This document shows positions 8,701 to 17,526 of a DNA stretch of 64,000 bases, in pieces. The translations under genes were made by a program, and so were the position numbers. The notes beneath the pieces are model-generated. The model was not told the origin of the DNA and did not search any database. It worked only from the letters and a program-made list of their open reading frames with translations. This DNA is from Bartonella sp. HY328 (GTDB lineage: Bacteria; Pseudomonadota; Alphaproteobacteria; Rhizobiales; Rhizobiaceae): the NCBI RefSeq assembly GCF_025449335.1, contig NZ_CP104883.1, positions 3,092,501 through 3,156,500 on the forward strand. Reading direction: 5' to 3'. Position 1 is the stretch's first letter. Each line of letters begins with the position of its first letter.

Positions 8701-9582
8701 ATGGCTTCGCTAAAAGATCTCAGAGACCGTATCGCCTCAGTTAAGGCGACGCAAAAAATTACCAAGGCGATGCAAATGGTCGCCGCGGCAAAATTGCGTC
8801 GCGCCCAAGAGGCAGCTGAGGCTGCGCGTCCATATTCTCAGCGTATGGCATCAGTTCTTGCCAATATCGCTGCCAATGTAAGCCCAGAAGATGCACCGCG
8901 TTTAATGGCAGGCACAGGCAATGATCAAGTTCATCTTGTCGTTGTTTGTACAGCAGAACGCGGTCTTTGCGGCGGCTTTAATTCGCAAATTGCGCGTCAT
9001 GCTCGCGAATATATTCGCGCTCTTTTACAAGATGGTAAGCAGGTAAAACTAATTACTGTCGGTAAAAAAGGTGCAGATATTTTAAAGCGTGACTTTAGCA
9101 AGCTTATTATTGATCATGTTGATTTACGTGATGCCAAACAAGTTGGTTTTGTTCATGCACAGCGTATTTCAAACAAGATTACCAACTTGTTCAATGATGG
9201 CGGATTTGATGTTTGTTCATTGTTTTATTCCGAATTTAAGTCGGTTATAAATCAAGAGCCAACCCGTTTACAACTTATTCCAGCCAGTGCCGGTGAAGTT
9301 GTTGCGGATAATGCAGATGTCAATGGCGCGCTTTATGAATATGAACCTGATGCTGCATCTATTTTAGATGAACTCATCCCACGTAATTTAACTGTTCAGG
9401 TATTTCGGGCATTGCTTGAAAATGCTGCCGGCGAAATGGGTGCCAAGATGAGCGCTATGGATAATGCAACACGCAATGCTGGCGATATGATCAACAGATT
9501 GTCGATCACTTATAACCGCCAACGTCAGGCGCAGATTACAACAGAATTGATTGAAATTATCGCGGGTGCTGAAGCGCTATAA
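8701..9582 (+). CDS. atpG: F1F0 ATP synthase subunit gamma
   Basis: Central rotor shaft of F1, 293 residues, the normal length. The N-terminal helix MASLKDLRDRIASVKATQKI and the C-terminal helix with MSAMDNATRNAGDMI and ITTELIEIIAGAEAL form the coiled coil that turns inside alpha3beta3. The central Rossmann-like part contains ERGLCGGFN (about 86-94). It sits 18 bp behind atpA. The following gap to atpD is about 160 bp. Confidence 0.98.
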   Translation: MASLKDLRDRIASVKATQKITKAMQMVAAAKLRRAQEAAEAARPYSQRMASVLANIAANVSPEDAPRLMAGTGNDQVHLVVVCTAERGLCGGFNSQIARHAREYIRALLQDGKQVKLITVGKKGADILKRDFSKLIIDHVDLRDAKQVGFVHAQRISNKITNLFNDGGFDVCSLFYSEFKSVINQEPTRLQLIPASAGEVVADNADVNGALYEYEPDAASILDELIPRNLTVQVFRALLENAAGEMGAKMSAMDNATRNAGDMINRLSITYNRQRQAQITTELIEIIAGAEAL

Positions 9583-9743
9583 TAAGCGTTTTATTTCCTG
9601 CTATCATTTACAATAATGAAACAAAAGGGGCAAATCCTTGAAGCATTTTAAATAATGCCGCATAATTGCCCCAATACTATTTAACCCATGCAGCGGCAGA
9701 AACTGCAACAGCTGCGTCAATAACAGGTAAAGGATCCTTTAGG

Positions 9744-11189
9744 ATGGATACATCAAAAGGTCATGTCGGTCGCGTCAAGCAGATTATCGGTGCTGTCGTT
9801 GACGTTCAGTTCGATGAGCATCTACCGCTCATTCTTAACGCCATTGAAACAACAAATCTCGGTAACCGTCTTGTTCTCGAAGTTGCACAGCATCTTGGTG
9901 AAAATACTGTTCGTTGTATTGCTATGGACTCGACTGAAGGTCTTGTTCGCGGTCAAGAAGTAACAGATACTGGTGCCCCGATTTCAGTTCCAGTTGGTGA
10001 AGGTACGCTAGGTCGTATCATGAACGTTATCGGTGAGCCTGTTGATGAAGTCGGTCCGATTGTTGCCTCTGCAACACGCGCTATTCACCAGCCAGCTCCA
10101 GAATATGTTGAGCAATCAACAGAATCCGAAATTCTTGTCACCGGTATTAAGGTTGTTGATCTTCTCGCACCTTATGCAAAGGGTGGTAAGATTGGTCTTT
10201 TTGGTGGTGCGGGCGTTGGTAAAACCGTTCTCATCATGGAACTTATCAACAATATCGCTAAAGCCCATGGTGGTTATTCGGTATTTGCCGGTGTAGGTGA
10301 ACGTACCCGTGAGGGTAACGATCTTTACTACGAAATGATCGACAGTAAGGTGAATGTTGACCCTAAGGAACATGATGGTTCTGCAGAGGGTTCAAAATGC
10401 GCCCTCGTTTACGGTCAGATGAACGAGCCTCCTGGGGCCCGTGCACGTGTTGCCTTGTCTGGTCTAACCGTTGCTGAATATTTCCGTGATGCTGGGCAGG
10501 ACGTTCTTTTCTTCGTGGATAATATTTTCCGCTTTACGCAAGCAGGTTCTGAAGTGTCAGCGCTTCTTGGCCGTATTCCATCAGCTGTTGGTTATCAGCC
10601 AACCCTTGCTAATGAAATGGGTGCTTTGCAAGAGCGTATTACAACCACCAATAAGGGTTCGATTACTTCTGTGCAGGCCATTTACGTTCCTGCCGATGAC
10701 TTGACCGATCCTGCACCTGCAACATCATTTGCTCACTTGGACGCAACTACCGTTCTTTCACGTAGTATTGCTGAAAAGGGTATTTATCCTGCTGTGGATC
10801 CACTGGATTCATCAAGCCGTATGCTTGACCCACTTGTAGTTGGTGAAGAGCATTACGAAATTGCCCGTCAAGTGCAGACTATTTTGCAGCGTTATAAGTC
10901 ATTGCAAGATATTATCGCAATTCTTGGTATGGATGAGCTTTCAGAAGAAGATAAACTTACCGTTGCTCGTGCACGTAAGATTGAACGCTTCTTGTCACAG
11001 CCATTCCACGTAGCTGAAGTATTTACTGGTTCACCTGGTAAGTTGGTTGCTCTTGAAGACACGATTAAAGGCTTTAAGGGTCTTTGCGCCGGCGATTACG
11101 ATCACCTTCCAGAGCAAGCCTTCTACATGGTTGGTTCTATTGAAGAAGCAATCGAAAAAGCTCAGCGTCTTGCTGCTGAAGCTGCTTAA
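9744..11189 (+). CDS. atpD: F1F0 ATP synthase subunit beta
   Basis: Catalytic subunit of F1, 481 residues from the ATG at 9744, which has AGGA nine bases before it. Present are the P-loop GGAGVGKT (about 155-162), GERTREGNDLYYEM with the catalytic Glu of GER, and the signature PAVDPLDSSSRML. Upstream, the same frame stays open from 9666 and contains HAAAETATAASITGKGSF. In Brucella-like bacteria beta has an Ala/Lys/Pro-rich N-terminal extension of about 40 residues, so this may be a leftover of such an extension; no ATG or GTG is available for it, only a TTG at 9666 with no good ribosome binding site. The 160-bp gap after atpG and the hairpin after atpD are unusual for this operon. Confidence 0.97.
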   Translation: MDTSKGHVGRVKQIIGAVVDVQFDEHLPLILNAIETTNLGNRLVLEVAQHLGENTVRCIAMDSTEGLVRGQEVTDTGAPISVPVGEGTLGRIMNVIGEPVDEVGPIVASATRAIHQPAPEYVEQSTESEILVTGIKVVDLLAPYAKGGKIGLFGGAGVGKTVLIMELINNIAKAHGGYSVFAGVGERTREGNDLYYEMIDSKVNVDPKEHDGSAEGSKCALVYGQMNEPPGARARVALSGLTVAEYFRDAGQDVLFFVDNIFRFTQAGSEVSALLGRIPSAVGYQPTLANEMGALQERITTTNKGSITSVQAIYVPADDLTDPAPATSFAHLDATTVLSRSIAEKGIYPAVDPLDSSSRMLDPLVVGEEHYEIARQVQTILQRYKSLQDIIAILGMDELSEEDKLTVARARKIERFLSQPFHVAEVFTGSPGKLVALEDTIKGFKGLCAGDYDHLPEQAFYMVGSIEEAIEKAQRLAAEAA

Positions 11190-11198
11190 TAAATATTG

Positions 11199-11229
11199 GC
11201 GCTGTTATAAACATTGTTTTTAACAGCGC
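11199..11229 (+). terminator. Intercistronic hairpin between atpD and atpC
   Basis: A 9-bp perfect inverted repeat (GCGCTGTTA at 11199-11207, TAACAGCGC at 11221-11229) lies 10 bases after the atpD stop, followed by a T-rich but interrupted sequence. It may be a partial terminator lowering atpC expression, or an RNA processing or stability element. Confidence 0.6.
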
Positions 11230-11404
11230 TTCATTTACATTTTTGGGTAACTATTGAGTGAATAGCTGATATTCTAATATATATTATCCAAGATTTTTTC
11301 AGTTCAAGCTGAATGTAAGATTTTATAACTCTTTGTTTTGTTGCATAGTTATTAAGCTCAGTTTTGAAGCTATTCTATGCTCTAATGATTGAAAGCAAAT
11401 GAAC

Positions 11405-11812
11405 ATGGCCGATACCTTTCAATTTGAACTTGTTGCACCCGAAAAGCTTCTTCTTTCAGAACAAGCGCTTGAAGTTCAGCTTCCTGGCAGTGAAGGTTAT
11501 TTGACAGTAATGGCCAATCATGCGCCAACAATGACCCGTCTTATGCCTGGCGTTGTACGTGTAAAAATTGCTGGCAAGGACGAAAAGGCTTTTGTGGTAT
11601 TTGGCGGTTTTGCCGATATCACTCCGCAATCTTGCGCAATTTTAGCGGAAGCAGCTCACCCATTGGAAGCCTTTGATCCAGCTGAGCTTGAAGAGCGTAT
11701 CGCAGCTGCCAAGGCCGAGCTTGATGGTGCTACAAATGATGATCACCGTAACCGTGCCGAAGATTTCCTTAATGAATTAACCACTGTTCGCGGTGTGCTT
11801 ACCATGGCATAA
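11405..11812 (+). CDS. atpC: F1F0 ATP synthase subunit epsilon
   Basis: Rotor subunit that inhibits ATP hydrolysis; 135 residues from the ATG at 11405. The N-terminal beta sandwich shows FQFELVAPEKLLLSEQA and the conserved GSEGYLTVMANHAPTMTRL (about residues 29-47). The two-helix C-terminal part begins about residue 88. Another ATG six bases upstream (11399) is possible, but the GAAAG at 11391-11395 is better placed for 11405, and MADTFQFEL is the family-like start. It is last in the atp operon and 215 bp from atpD, a wide gap that contains a hairpin. Confidence 0.96.
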   Translation: MADTFQFELVAPEKLLLSEQALEVQLPGSEGYLTVMANHAPTMTRLMPGVVRVKIAGKDEKAFVVFGGFADITPQSCAILAEAAHPLEAFDPAELEERIAAAKAELDGATNDDHRNRAEDFLNELTTVRGVLTMA

Positions 11813-11870
11813 TTGAAATGCTACAACTTGGCTAATTTGAGCCTTGTAGTTTTCAAAGTTTAGATTTAAG

Positions 11871-11906
11871 AAAAGCAACGAGAGATCATCTTTCGTTGCT
11901 TTTTTG
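11871..11906 (+). terminator. Rho-independent terminator of the atp operon
   Basis: AAAAGCAACGA (11871-11881) pairs with TCGTTGCTTTT (11893-11903) and runs into a T stretch. A second, weaker inverted repeat (CTACAA...TTGTAG, 11821-11849) lies just before it. Confidence 0.85.
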
Positions 11907-12484
11907 TTATCGAGTTATAGCGGTTAGGTTTTTCAAACCTCATATTAGCAGCATTTCTAGCAACATCGCATTCCCTTTTGCCAACCAACAATACCCCATG
12001 CGCAAGAAATACCAGCCACGTTTATTTAAACGCCAAAAATCTATGCTTTAATTCGTTATGTCTTGAAGCAAAACTACACTTAAAAGCAATCGCAAAAATT
12101 CCTTAAATAGGTTTAGAACCTGTTAATCCAATTGCAAGTGCTACTTACCCAACACGTGGTTAGACACTTTAAATTACTTTTATTTTAAACTTGCCCAAAT
12201 ATGGTTTTATGAGATTACCAACGGACTGGCTATAGTGACAGCAAGATGCTTTTTTTGAACGGCAAACCTTCTTAAGCAATTAACATTTATCAAAAGTGAT
12301 AAAATAGCTTAACGCGTTGTCGACTGCAGACAATAACGGATAATAACAAATAGCTGAGAAAACATCACACTTCATCAATTGTAAGCTTTTCATATTTCTA
12401 TTTTGCTTTTATATCTGCTATGCAGCATAATTGGCGCTACTTAATATGAATTAACAATGAGCATTGAAAAGGTTTAATTATTCC
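11907..12484. other. Intergenic region, nothing recognised
   Basis: About 580 AT-rich bases between the atp terminator and the methyltransferase gene. No gene, RNA or repeat is supported. The end should hold the promoter of the next gene. Confidence 0.5.
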
Positions 12485-13498
12485 ATGGTACAAAACAGCA
12501 ATTTATTACCATTTTTGCCTTTTGAAAATGCTGCTCTCACTTTTAATAAAAATGGGGCCTATGTTAGTTTTGGATTTACCCAAAGCCCACCAATTGAATG
12601 GCAAAATCAATTAGATAATATTCAAACGTGGCGGCCTAGTTTTTTAAGGTTACAGCATAGTGGTTTTAATTGCCAGATTGGTTTAACGGATGGAAAGCTT
12701 TATGATGGCGGATTTTTAATGCTGTCGAAGCATAAGCTGTATAATCAACAGCTATTTTTGCAATTGCTAAAAGTTGTAAAACCGCAAGGAACGATCATTA
12801 TTTGTGGTGATAAAAACCTTGGTGTGCAATCGATGCGTAAATGGGTTAGCCAATTTTTTGACATTGATGGTAATTTAGCAAAATATCATGGACAGTGTTT
12901 CTGGTTTACCCGTCCAGATACCATATCTTATCAGCAAATCGAACCAACTCAATCCAACGCCTTAACCTTTGATAATCAATTTACCACAGAGCCCGGCATG
13001 TTCTCGCATGGTAAGATTGACCCTGGTTCGCAATTATTGATAGATGTAATACCTAGCGACATAAGAGGCCAAGTTGCTGATTTTGGCGCGGGATGGGGAT
13101 TTATTGCTGCCCGCTTGCTTCAAAAATTTGCCAAAATTTCACAACTGGATTTGTTTGAAGCCGACTATCACGCCTTGGAAGCTGCCAAAAATAATCTTGC
13201 TGCAATCGCTGCGTCCCGTAATGTAACCTATAATTGGTATGATCTACTCACAGAAAAACCTGAAAATTCATACGATTGGATTATCAGTAATCCGCCATTT
13301 CATGAAGGTCGCTCGAGTGATAGCAGTATTGGGCAAAATTTCATTGCCAAAGCCTTTGATGCTTTAAAACCAAAAGGGCAATTAATGCTGGTTGCAAATC
13401 GACAACTACCTTATGAAAGATTACTTAGTGAAAAATTTCACACGGTAGAAAAGCGTGTTGAACAACAAGGTTTTAAAGTAATTTATGCCCGCAAATAA
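12485..13498 (+). CDS. RsmC/RlmG-like class I methyltransferase (probable rRNA guanine-N2)
   Basis: The product has 337 residues from the ATG at 12485 (MVQNSNLLPFLPFE). It has the two-domain layout of RsmC/RlmG: a degenerate N-terminal methyltransferase-like half and a C-terminal catalytic half (about 165-337). The catalytic half has the SAM-binding motif VADFGAGWGFIAARLL (about 203-218), the acidic motif LFEAD and the N-[PP]-F catalytic box SNPPFHEGRSSD (about 269-280). NPPF methyltransferases of this group modify guanine N2 in 16S or 23S rRNA; which position is modified cannot be told from sequence alone. The gene stands alone, with a tRNA-Gly on the other strand just after it. A TTG at 12464 is a less likely start. 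Confidence 0.85.
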   Translation: MVQNSNLLPFLPFENAALTFNKNGAYVSFGFTQSPPIEWQNQLDNIQTWRPSFLRLQHSGFNCQIGLTDGKLYDGGFLMLSKHKLYNQQLFLQLLKVVKPQGTIIICGDKNLGVQSMRKWVSQFFDIDGNLAKYHGQCFWFTRPDTISYQQIEPTQSNALTFDNQFTTEPGMFSHGKIDPGSQLLIDVIPSDIRGQVADFGAGWGFIAARLLQKFAKISQLDLFEADYHALEAAKNNLAAIAASRNVTYNWYDLLTEKPENSYDWIISNPPFHEGRSSDSSIGQNFIAKAFDALKPKGQLMLVANRQLPYERLLSEKFHTVEKRVEQQGFKVIYARK

Positions 13499-13560
13499 TC
13501 TATCGCACTTTTAAATATAGAATTAAAAATTAAAAAAATCTTGTAGTGATTTTTGATATT

Positions 13561-13634
13561 TGGAGCGGGTGAAGGGAATCGAACCCTCGTATTCAGCTTG
13601 GGAAGCTGCTGCTCTACCATTGAGCTACACCCGC
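13561..13634 (-). tRNA. tRNA-Gly (anticodon CCC)
   Basis: The minus strand reads GCGGGTG (acceptor), a D arm with GCTC...GAGC, an anticodon arm with loop TTCCCAA (anticodon CCC), the T arm with GGTTCGATTCC, and CACCCGC, followed by T and an encoded CCA (13561-13563 complement). All four stems pair. The length is 74 nt including CCA. An apparent 70-codon minus-strand frame across it (13483-13695) is an artefact of the tRNA. Confidence 0.95.
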
Positions 13635-13889
13635 ATATTGCGCAATTATCACGGATATATGGAATTGCAGATCCATGAGATCTGCTCTCTATCATCTTTT
13701 TTGCTGCATTTCCAGCAAATATTTAAACAAGACTGATGTTTGCATGCGGTGCTAAAACAAGTAACTAGAAGACGTAGTGCTTCAGCAAAATATAGGCACA
13801 ATTTCAATCAGTAAAACTTTGCAAGCATATCCATTGCCAATATTTTTCAATCGGTTTCGTTAACCTAAAAAATAATTTATAAATATAAA

Positions 13890-13917
13890 AATAAGCCGAA
13901 AATTATTTCGGCTTATT
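13890..13917 (-). terminator. Terminator overlapping the end of the holin-like gene
   Basis: A 12-bp perfect stem (AATAAGCCGAAA / TTTCGGCTTATT) spans the stop codon of the gene at 13903-14355 and is followed on the minus strand by TTTTTATATTT. Confidence 0.8.
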
Positions 13918-14355
13918 GTCTCTTTTATCGGATTTATTTTTATAAAACCATAATGCAGCAAGCCCAATAAGCGGTAGCGCAATCATTGCTACCTTCTTAT
14001 CGCCAGCAATAGCTGCTGGTATAGCCGCTAGTGCAGAACTTAATAATAGAGCACTACGCTCTTCCTCTGCCTGCTTTTCCAATGCTAATTTTTGCTTTTT
14101 GGCAATGGCTTGCCCAATAAAAAAAACCAGCAAAGCAATAATAAGAAAAGAAGCAAATAAAATGCCAGCAGCCCATAGCGGCGCTACAAAAAAAGTCAAA
14201 CCCAAATAGATAAAAACGCAAAGAAAAACCAAAGCTAAAATGGCGAAAACACCAGTTAAACTTAAGATCATCACTTGCGTTTTTGTGCGCTTGACGGCTT
14301 GATTAATACCACCAGAGGTAAGACCGCCAAGCAAGGAAGTCAAAAGGCCAAACAT
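13903..14355 (-). CDS. Small membrane protein, phage-holin-like superfamily
   Basis: The 150-residue product has two adjacent hydrophobic segments (about 28-56 and 58-85), a charged helical part rich in Lys/Glu/Gln (about 86-105), a hydrophobic Ala-rich segment (about 105-140) and a basic tail NKSDKRDNKPK. The architecture resembles the phage holin family/DUF1469 (YqjE-like) proteins that often sit beside DUF883 (YqjD-like) genes, and such a gene lies immediately upstream (6-bp gap). In enterobacteria the yqjD-yqjE pair is tied to stationary phase and membrane-bound ribosomes. Its exact function here is unknown. It probably forms an operon with the gene at 14362-14676. Confidence 0.65.
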   Translation of the reverse strand: MFGLLTSLLGGLTSGGINQAVKRTKTQVMILSLTGVFAILALVFLCVFIYLGLTFFVAPLWAAGILFASFLIIALLVFFIGQAIAKKQKLALEKQAEEERSALLLSSALAAIPAAIAGDKKVAMIALPLIGLAALWFYKNKSDKRDNKPK

Positions 14356-14361
14356 TAGCCC

Positions 14362-14676
14362 TTAGCGCCTTAAAATCTGACCAAGCACAAAACCAATACC
14401 AGCTGCAATAGCTAGGCTTGCCATGGGCTTTTCACGCACGCAGGCACACATAGAATCTTGAGTTTGTGATAATTTATCACGCGCTTCATGCAAAGCCTCA
14501 TCGCCTTGAGCGCGAGCATTTTCATACATGGTTTGAGCGCGATCTTTAGCTTCGTTTAATTTCTTTGAGCCAAGGTCGGACAGCGTTGACGCAATAGCTG
14601 CAATATCTTTGCGCAAATCAGCAACCTGCTTTTCAAGATCAGCTTGCTCAGCAGTGTTTTCGTTTTCTTTAGCCAT
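14362..14676 (-). CDS. DUF883 (ElaB/YqjD-like) membrane-anchored protein
   Basis: The 104-residue product has a long, charged coiled-coil helix (about 12-78, heptad-like, rich in Ala/Lys/Glu/Asp). A C-terminal tail anchor follows, with REKPMASLAIAAGIGFVLGQ and ending ILRR, which is the signature of the DUF883/ElaB/YqjD family. Family members are inner-membrane proteins; YqjD of E. coli binds ribosomes in stationary phase. The start ATG at 14676 has a very good AGGAGAG ribosome binding site. It is first of a two-gene operon with the holin-like gene. Two cysteines (CAC) just before the membrane segment are not usual in the family as I know it. Confidence 0.8.
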   Translation of the reverse strand: MAKENENTAEQADLEKQVADLRKDIAAIASTLSDLGSKKLNEAKDRAQTMYENARAQGDEALHEARDKLSQTQDSMCACVREKPMASLAIAAGIGFVLGQILRR

Positions 14677-15229
14677 TGGGCTCTCTCCTTGGATATAACT
14701 TTAACTTGGACATAACTTTAATTGGTTATCAACACTTAATGATATTAACTGCTTTTGAAAGATGCTAATATTACCAATTTAATTAACCTTACATCAATCC
14801 GCCAAAAACAAAAGTCTTTAATAGAATATTATTATAACAGTTTCGTTATCGATAATAATTCTATCAAGTGATAGATTATAATTTTGACAAATCAATAAAT
14901 ATTGTTACTAAAAAAGCAACAACAGAGTTATAAACACATAAAGAGGTAAATTGTCTCAGAGAAAAACAACATACCTTACTTTAATCATTGCCATATCATA
15001 ATAATAAATACTTTAATTAATATGATATAATCTATTTTATATATATGGTGCTGAAAACGATAAAAGCCAATAGCGAAACTTATTTTTTTAGTGATAGTTG
15101 GGATATTTTTAAAATGCCCATCCTTTTTATTGATTTTTGTCTTATTGCATAAATTCTCTGTTTGAGTAATTATAACAAATGCAAGTGCCTTACCAACTAT
15201 ATAGTATTTTATAAGATGAGGTGATACGC
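14677..15229. other. Divergent AT-rich intergenic region
   Basis: About 550 very AT-rich bases between the DUF883 gene and the ADP-ribosylglycohydrolase gene, presumably with both promoters. No gene is supported; an 84-codon minus-strand frame at 14985-15239 has biased Ile/Lys composition typical of AT-rich noise. Confidence 0.5.
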
Positions 15230-16177
15230 ATGCCAACAAATATCAAAATCTCAAAAGCCAGTAAAATTGCCGGTGGCCTTATTGGTCTTTTGGTTGGTGA
15301 TGCCCTAGGCGTTCCCTATGAATTTCACCATAAGGACACGCTACCTAAATTTGACAATATAGATTTTGTTCCGCCTAGAAATTTTAATCGCTCCCATAAT
15401 AGTGTGGCGCCCGGCACTTGGTCTGACGATGGGGCGCAAGCTCTTTGTCTATTGGCATCGCTTTTACATTGCAATAAGCTAGATATGCAGGATTTTGCCA
15501 CGCGCATGCTTAATTGGTATGAACAAGGCTATATGGCAGTTGATTATCATGTCTTTGATGTTGGCAATGCCACCGCACGTGGGCTCAATGCCTTTAAGGA
15601 TGGCACATCGCCACTTTTATCAGGGGGCCTTGATGAAGATAGTCACGGCAATGGCGCATTAATGCGCGTGCTGCCCCTTGCCTTATGGCATAGGGGGAGT
15701 GATCTTGCCTTAATTGAAGATGCGGGACGGCAAGCTTGTGTTACCCACGCCCAGCCACGTTCACAATTATGCTGCGCTCTTTATTGCCTCACAGCCCGTG
15801 CCTTATTGCATGATAATAGCGACCCATGGGGTTATGCAGTTGAAAAAGTTTATAACTACGCCAAAAATGACGAGCGTCTATTGGCGGAACTTGAATGCTC
15901 AATTAGACCAATGGAAAATATTGAACCTGAAGGTTCGGGCTATGTCGTTGATTCATTGCGTGCCGCGCGCAAAGCCTTATCTTTTGATGACTACCAAAGC
16001 GCCGTGCGTTATGGGGTAAGTTTAGGAGATGACACCGATACAACAGCAGCAATTATGGGCGGCATTAGCGGCATAAAACTTGGCCTTAGTGACATACCTG
16101 TTCATTGGTTTGAAGATTTGCGGGGCAAATCGATTTATCACCCGCTATTAGAGCAACTATTGCTGCACGTCGCTTGA
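15230..16177 (+). CDS. ADP-ribosylglycohydrolase family protein (DraG-like)
   Basis: The 315-residue product carries the di-magnesium site motifs of the ADP-ribosylglycohydrolase fold: GLLVGDALGVPYEF (about 16-29), GTWSDDGAQALCLL (about 62-75), HGNGALMRVLPLAL (about 139-152) and GDDTDTTAAIMGGISG (about 265-280). Family members remove ADP-ribose from modified Arg, Ser or nucleic-acid targets. No DraT-type or other ADP-ribosyltransferase is next to it, and nitrogenase genes are absent from the window, so the substrate is unknown. The ATG at 15230 has GAGGTGA just upstream. It stands alone, about 115 bp before the M20 amidohydrolase. Confidence 0.88.
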   Translation: MPTNIKISKASKIAGGLIGLLVGDALGVPYEFHHKDTLPKFDNIDFVPPRNFNRSHNSVAPGTWSDDGAQALCLLASLLHCNKLDMQDFATRMLNWYEQGYMAVDYHVFDVGNATARGLNAFKDGTSPLLSGGLDEDSHGNGALMRVLPLALWHRGSDLALIEDAGRQACVTHAQPRSQLCCALYCLTARALLHDNSDPWGYAVEKVYNYAKNDERLLAELECSIRPMENIEPEGSGYVVDSLRAARKALSFDDYQSAVRYGVSLGDDTDTTAAIMGGISGIKLGLSDIPVHWFEDLRGKSIYHPLLEQLLLHVA

Positions 16178-16291
16178 TCAAAATTTTTGTTGCTTTAAAC
16201 TTGTTATTTAGCCACTATCGTTTTAACAATTTTTACATTGAGCAAATCAATATAATCGTTAAATATTGCAATCAAAGCAGGCAGGAAAGCT

Positions 16292-17467
16292 ATGTCCGAG
16301 CATAAAAAAACCATCCAAAAACATATTGAATCCTTTCTTGGAGAAATGATTAATATTCGGCATGACCTGCATATGTATCCAGAATTGGGCTTTAATGAAC
16401 ACCGCACATCAAGCAAGGTGGCAGAACTTTTAGAGCAATGGGGCTTTGATGTTACCCGTAATATTGGGCAAACCGGTGTCGTTGCCAGCATGAAAAATGG
16501 CACAAGTAACAAGTCTATTGGTATTCGCGCTGATATGGACGCCTTGCCAATTGAAGAGCAAAGCAATGTTGATTATGCCAGCAAAAATAATGGCCTTATG
16601 CATGCTTGTGGCCATGATGGCCATACAACCATTTTGCTCACTGCCGCACGCTATTTAAGTGAAACACGCAATTTTGATGGTACAATCCATCTTATTTTCC
16701 AACCAGCAGAAGAAGGTTATGCTGGCGCGCAAGCCATGATAGACGATGGCCTTTTTGAAAAATTCCCTTGTGATGCAGTCTTTGGCTTGCATAATTGGCC
16801 AGGCTCCCCTGTTGGTCATATGACCTTTTTAAAAGGCCCGATGATGGCTTCCGTAGATACCGCCTATATTACCATTGAAGGGCGTGGAGGCCATGGCGCA
16901 ATCCCAGAAAAAACCATCGATCCGATCGTAGCGGCTTCCTCCATCGTTATGGCTTTGCAAACAATTGTTTCACGCAATATTTCGCCGCTTAATTCCACCA
17001 TCATTACGGTTGGTAAATTTGTCGGCGGCCATGTATCTAACGTTATTCCAGACAGTGTCGAGCTTGAATTGACGATACGTGCTTTTTCAGCAGAAGACCG
17101 CGCCTTACTCGCCGAGCGGATCTGCGCTTTGGTTGAAGCTCAGGCAAGCTCTTTTGGCGCACGTGCCAACATCAATTATGAATATGGTTACCCTGTTTTG
17201 ATTAATGATGATCAACAAACCGAATTTGCCACCACTGTTGCTCAAAATCTTTGGGGTGATGATAAGGTAATAGCCAAGGGCAATCCCGTTACCCCTAGTG
17301 AAGATTTTGCTTTCATGCTGGAAAAACGCCCTGGAACTTATATTTTCCTTGGTAATGGCGACAGTGCTGGCCTTCATAATCCCCATTATGTCTTTAATGA
17401 CCGCCTATTAGAAATTGGCGCAACTTATTGGGGCGAATTGGTGGAAACCTATTTGAAAAAAGCCTAG
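16292..17467 (+). CDS. M20D family amidohydrolase (hippurate hydrolase/aminoacylase type)
   Basis: This 391-residue cytoplasmic metallopeptidase-like hydrolase has the metal site spread over RADMDALPIEEQ (about 77-88), MHACGHDGHTTILL (about 103-116), the catalytic QPAEEGYAGAQ (about 139-149) and a late His in GLHNPHYVFND (about 361-371). The central dimerisation domain carries GRGGHGAIPEKTIDP. Relatives hydrolyse N-acyl amino acids such as hippurate, N-acetyl-amino acids or indole-acetyl conjugates; I cannot choose among them. AGGCAGGAAAG lies just before the ATG. It is convergent with the frameshifted gene at 17527-18095, with a shared terminator between. Confidence 0.92.
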   Translation: MSEHKKTIQKHIESFLGEMINIRHDLHMYPELGFNEHRTSSKVAELLEQWGFDVTRNIGQTGVVASMKNGTSNKSIGIRADMDALPIEEQSNVDYASKNNGLMHACGHDGHTTILLTAARYLSETRNFDGTIHLIFQPAEEGYAGAQAMIDDGLFEKFPCDAVFGLHNWPGSPVGHMTFLKGPMMASVDTAYITIEGRGGHGAIPEKTIDPIVAASSIVMALQTIVSRNISPLNSTIITVGKFVGGHVSNVIPDSVELELTIRAFSAEDRALLAERICALVEAQASSFGARANINYEYGYPVLINDDQQTEFATTVAQNLWGDDKVIAKGNPVTPSEDFAFMLEKRPGTYIFLGNGDSAGLHNPHYVFNDRLLEIGATYWGELVETYLKKA

Positions 17468-17487
17468 ATTTTAGAGCTTAAATCGAC

Positions 17488-17516
17488 AAAAGGCATGGCT
17501 TCTCCCCATGCCTTTT
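17488..17516. terminator. Bidirectional terminator
   Basis: An 11-bp stem (AAAAGGCATGG / CCATGCCTTTT) with A and T runs on both sides lies between two convergent genes. Confidence 0.85.
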
Positions 17517-17526
17517 ATAAATTGTA

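Noticed and set aside
13483..13695. 70-codon minus-strand frame
   Set aside because: It is translation across the tRNA-Gly gene; the peptide with RVRFPSPAP is a well-known tRNA artefact.
14985..15239. 84-codon minus-strand frame
   Set aside because: Ile/Lys-rich, no ribosome binding site and no recognisable domain; a product of AT-rich spacer.
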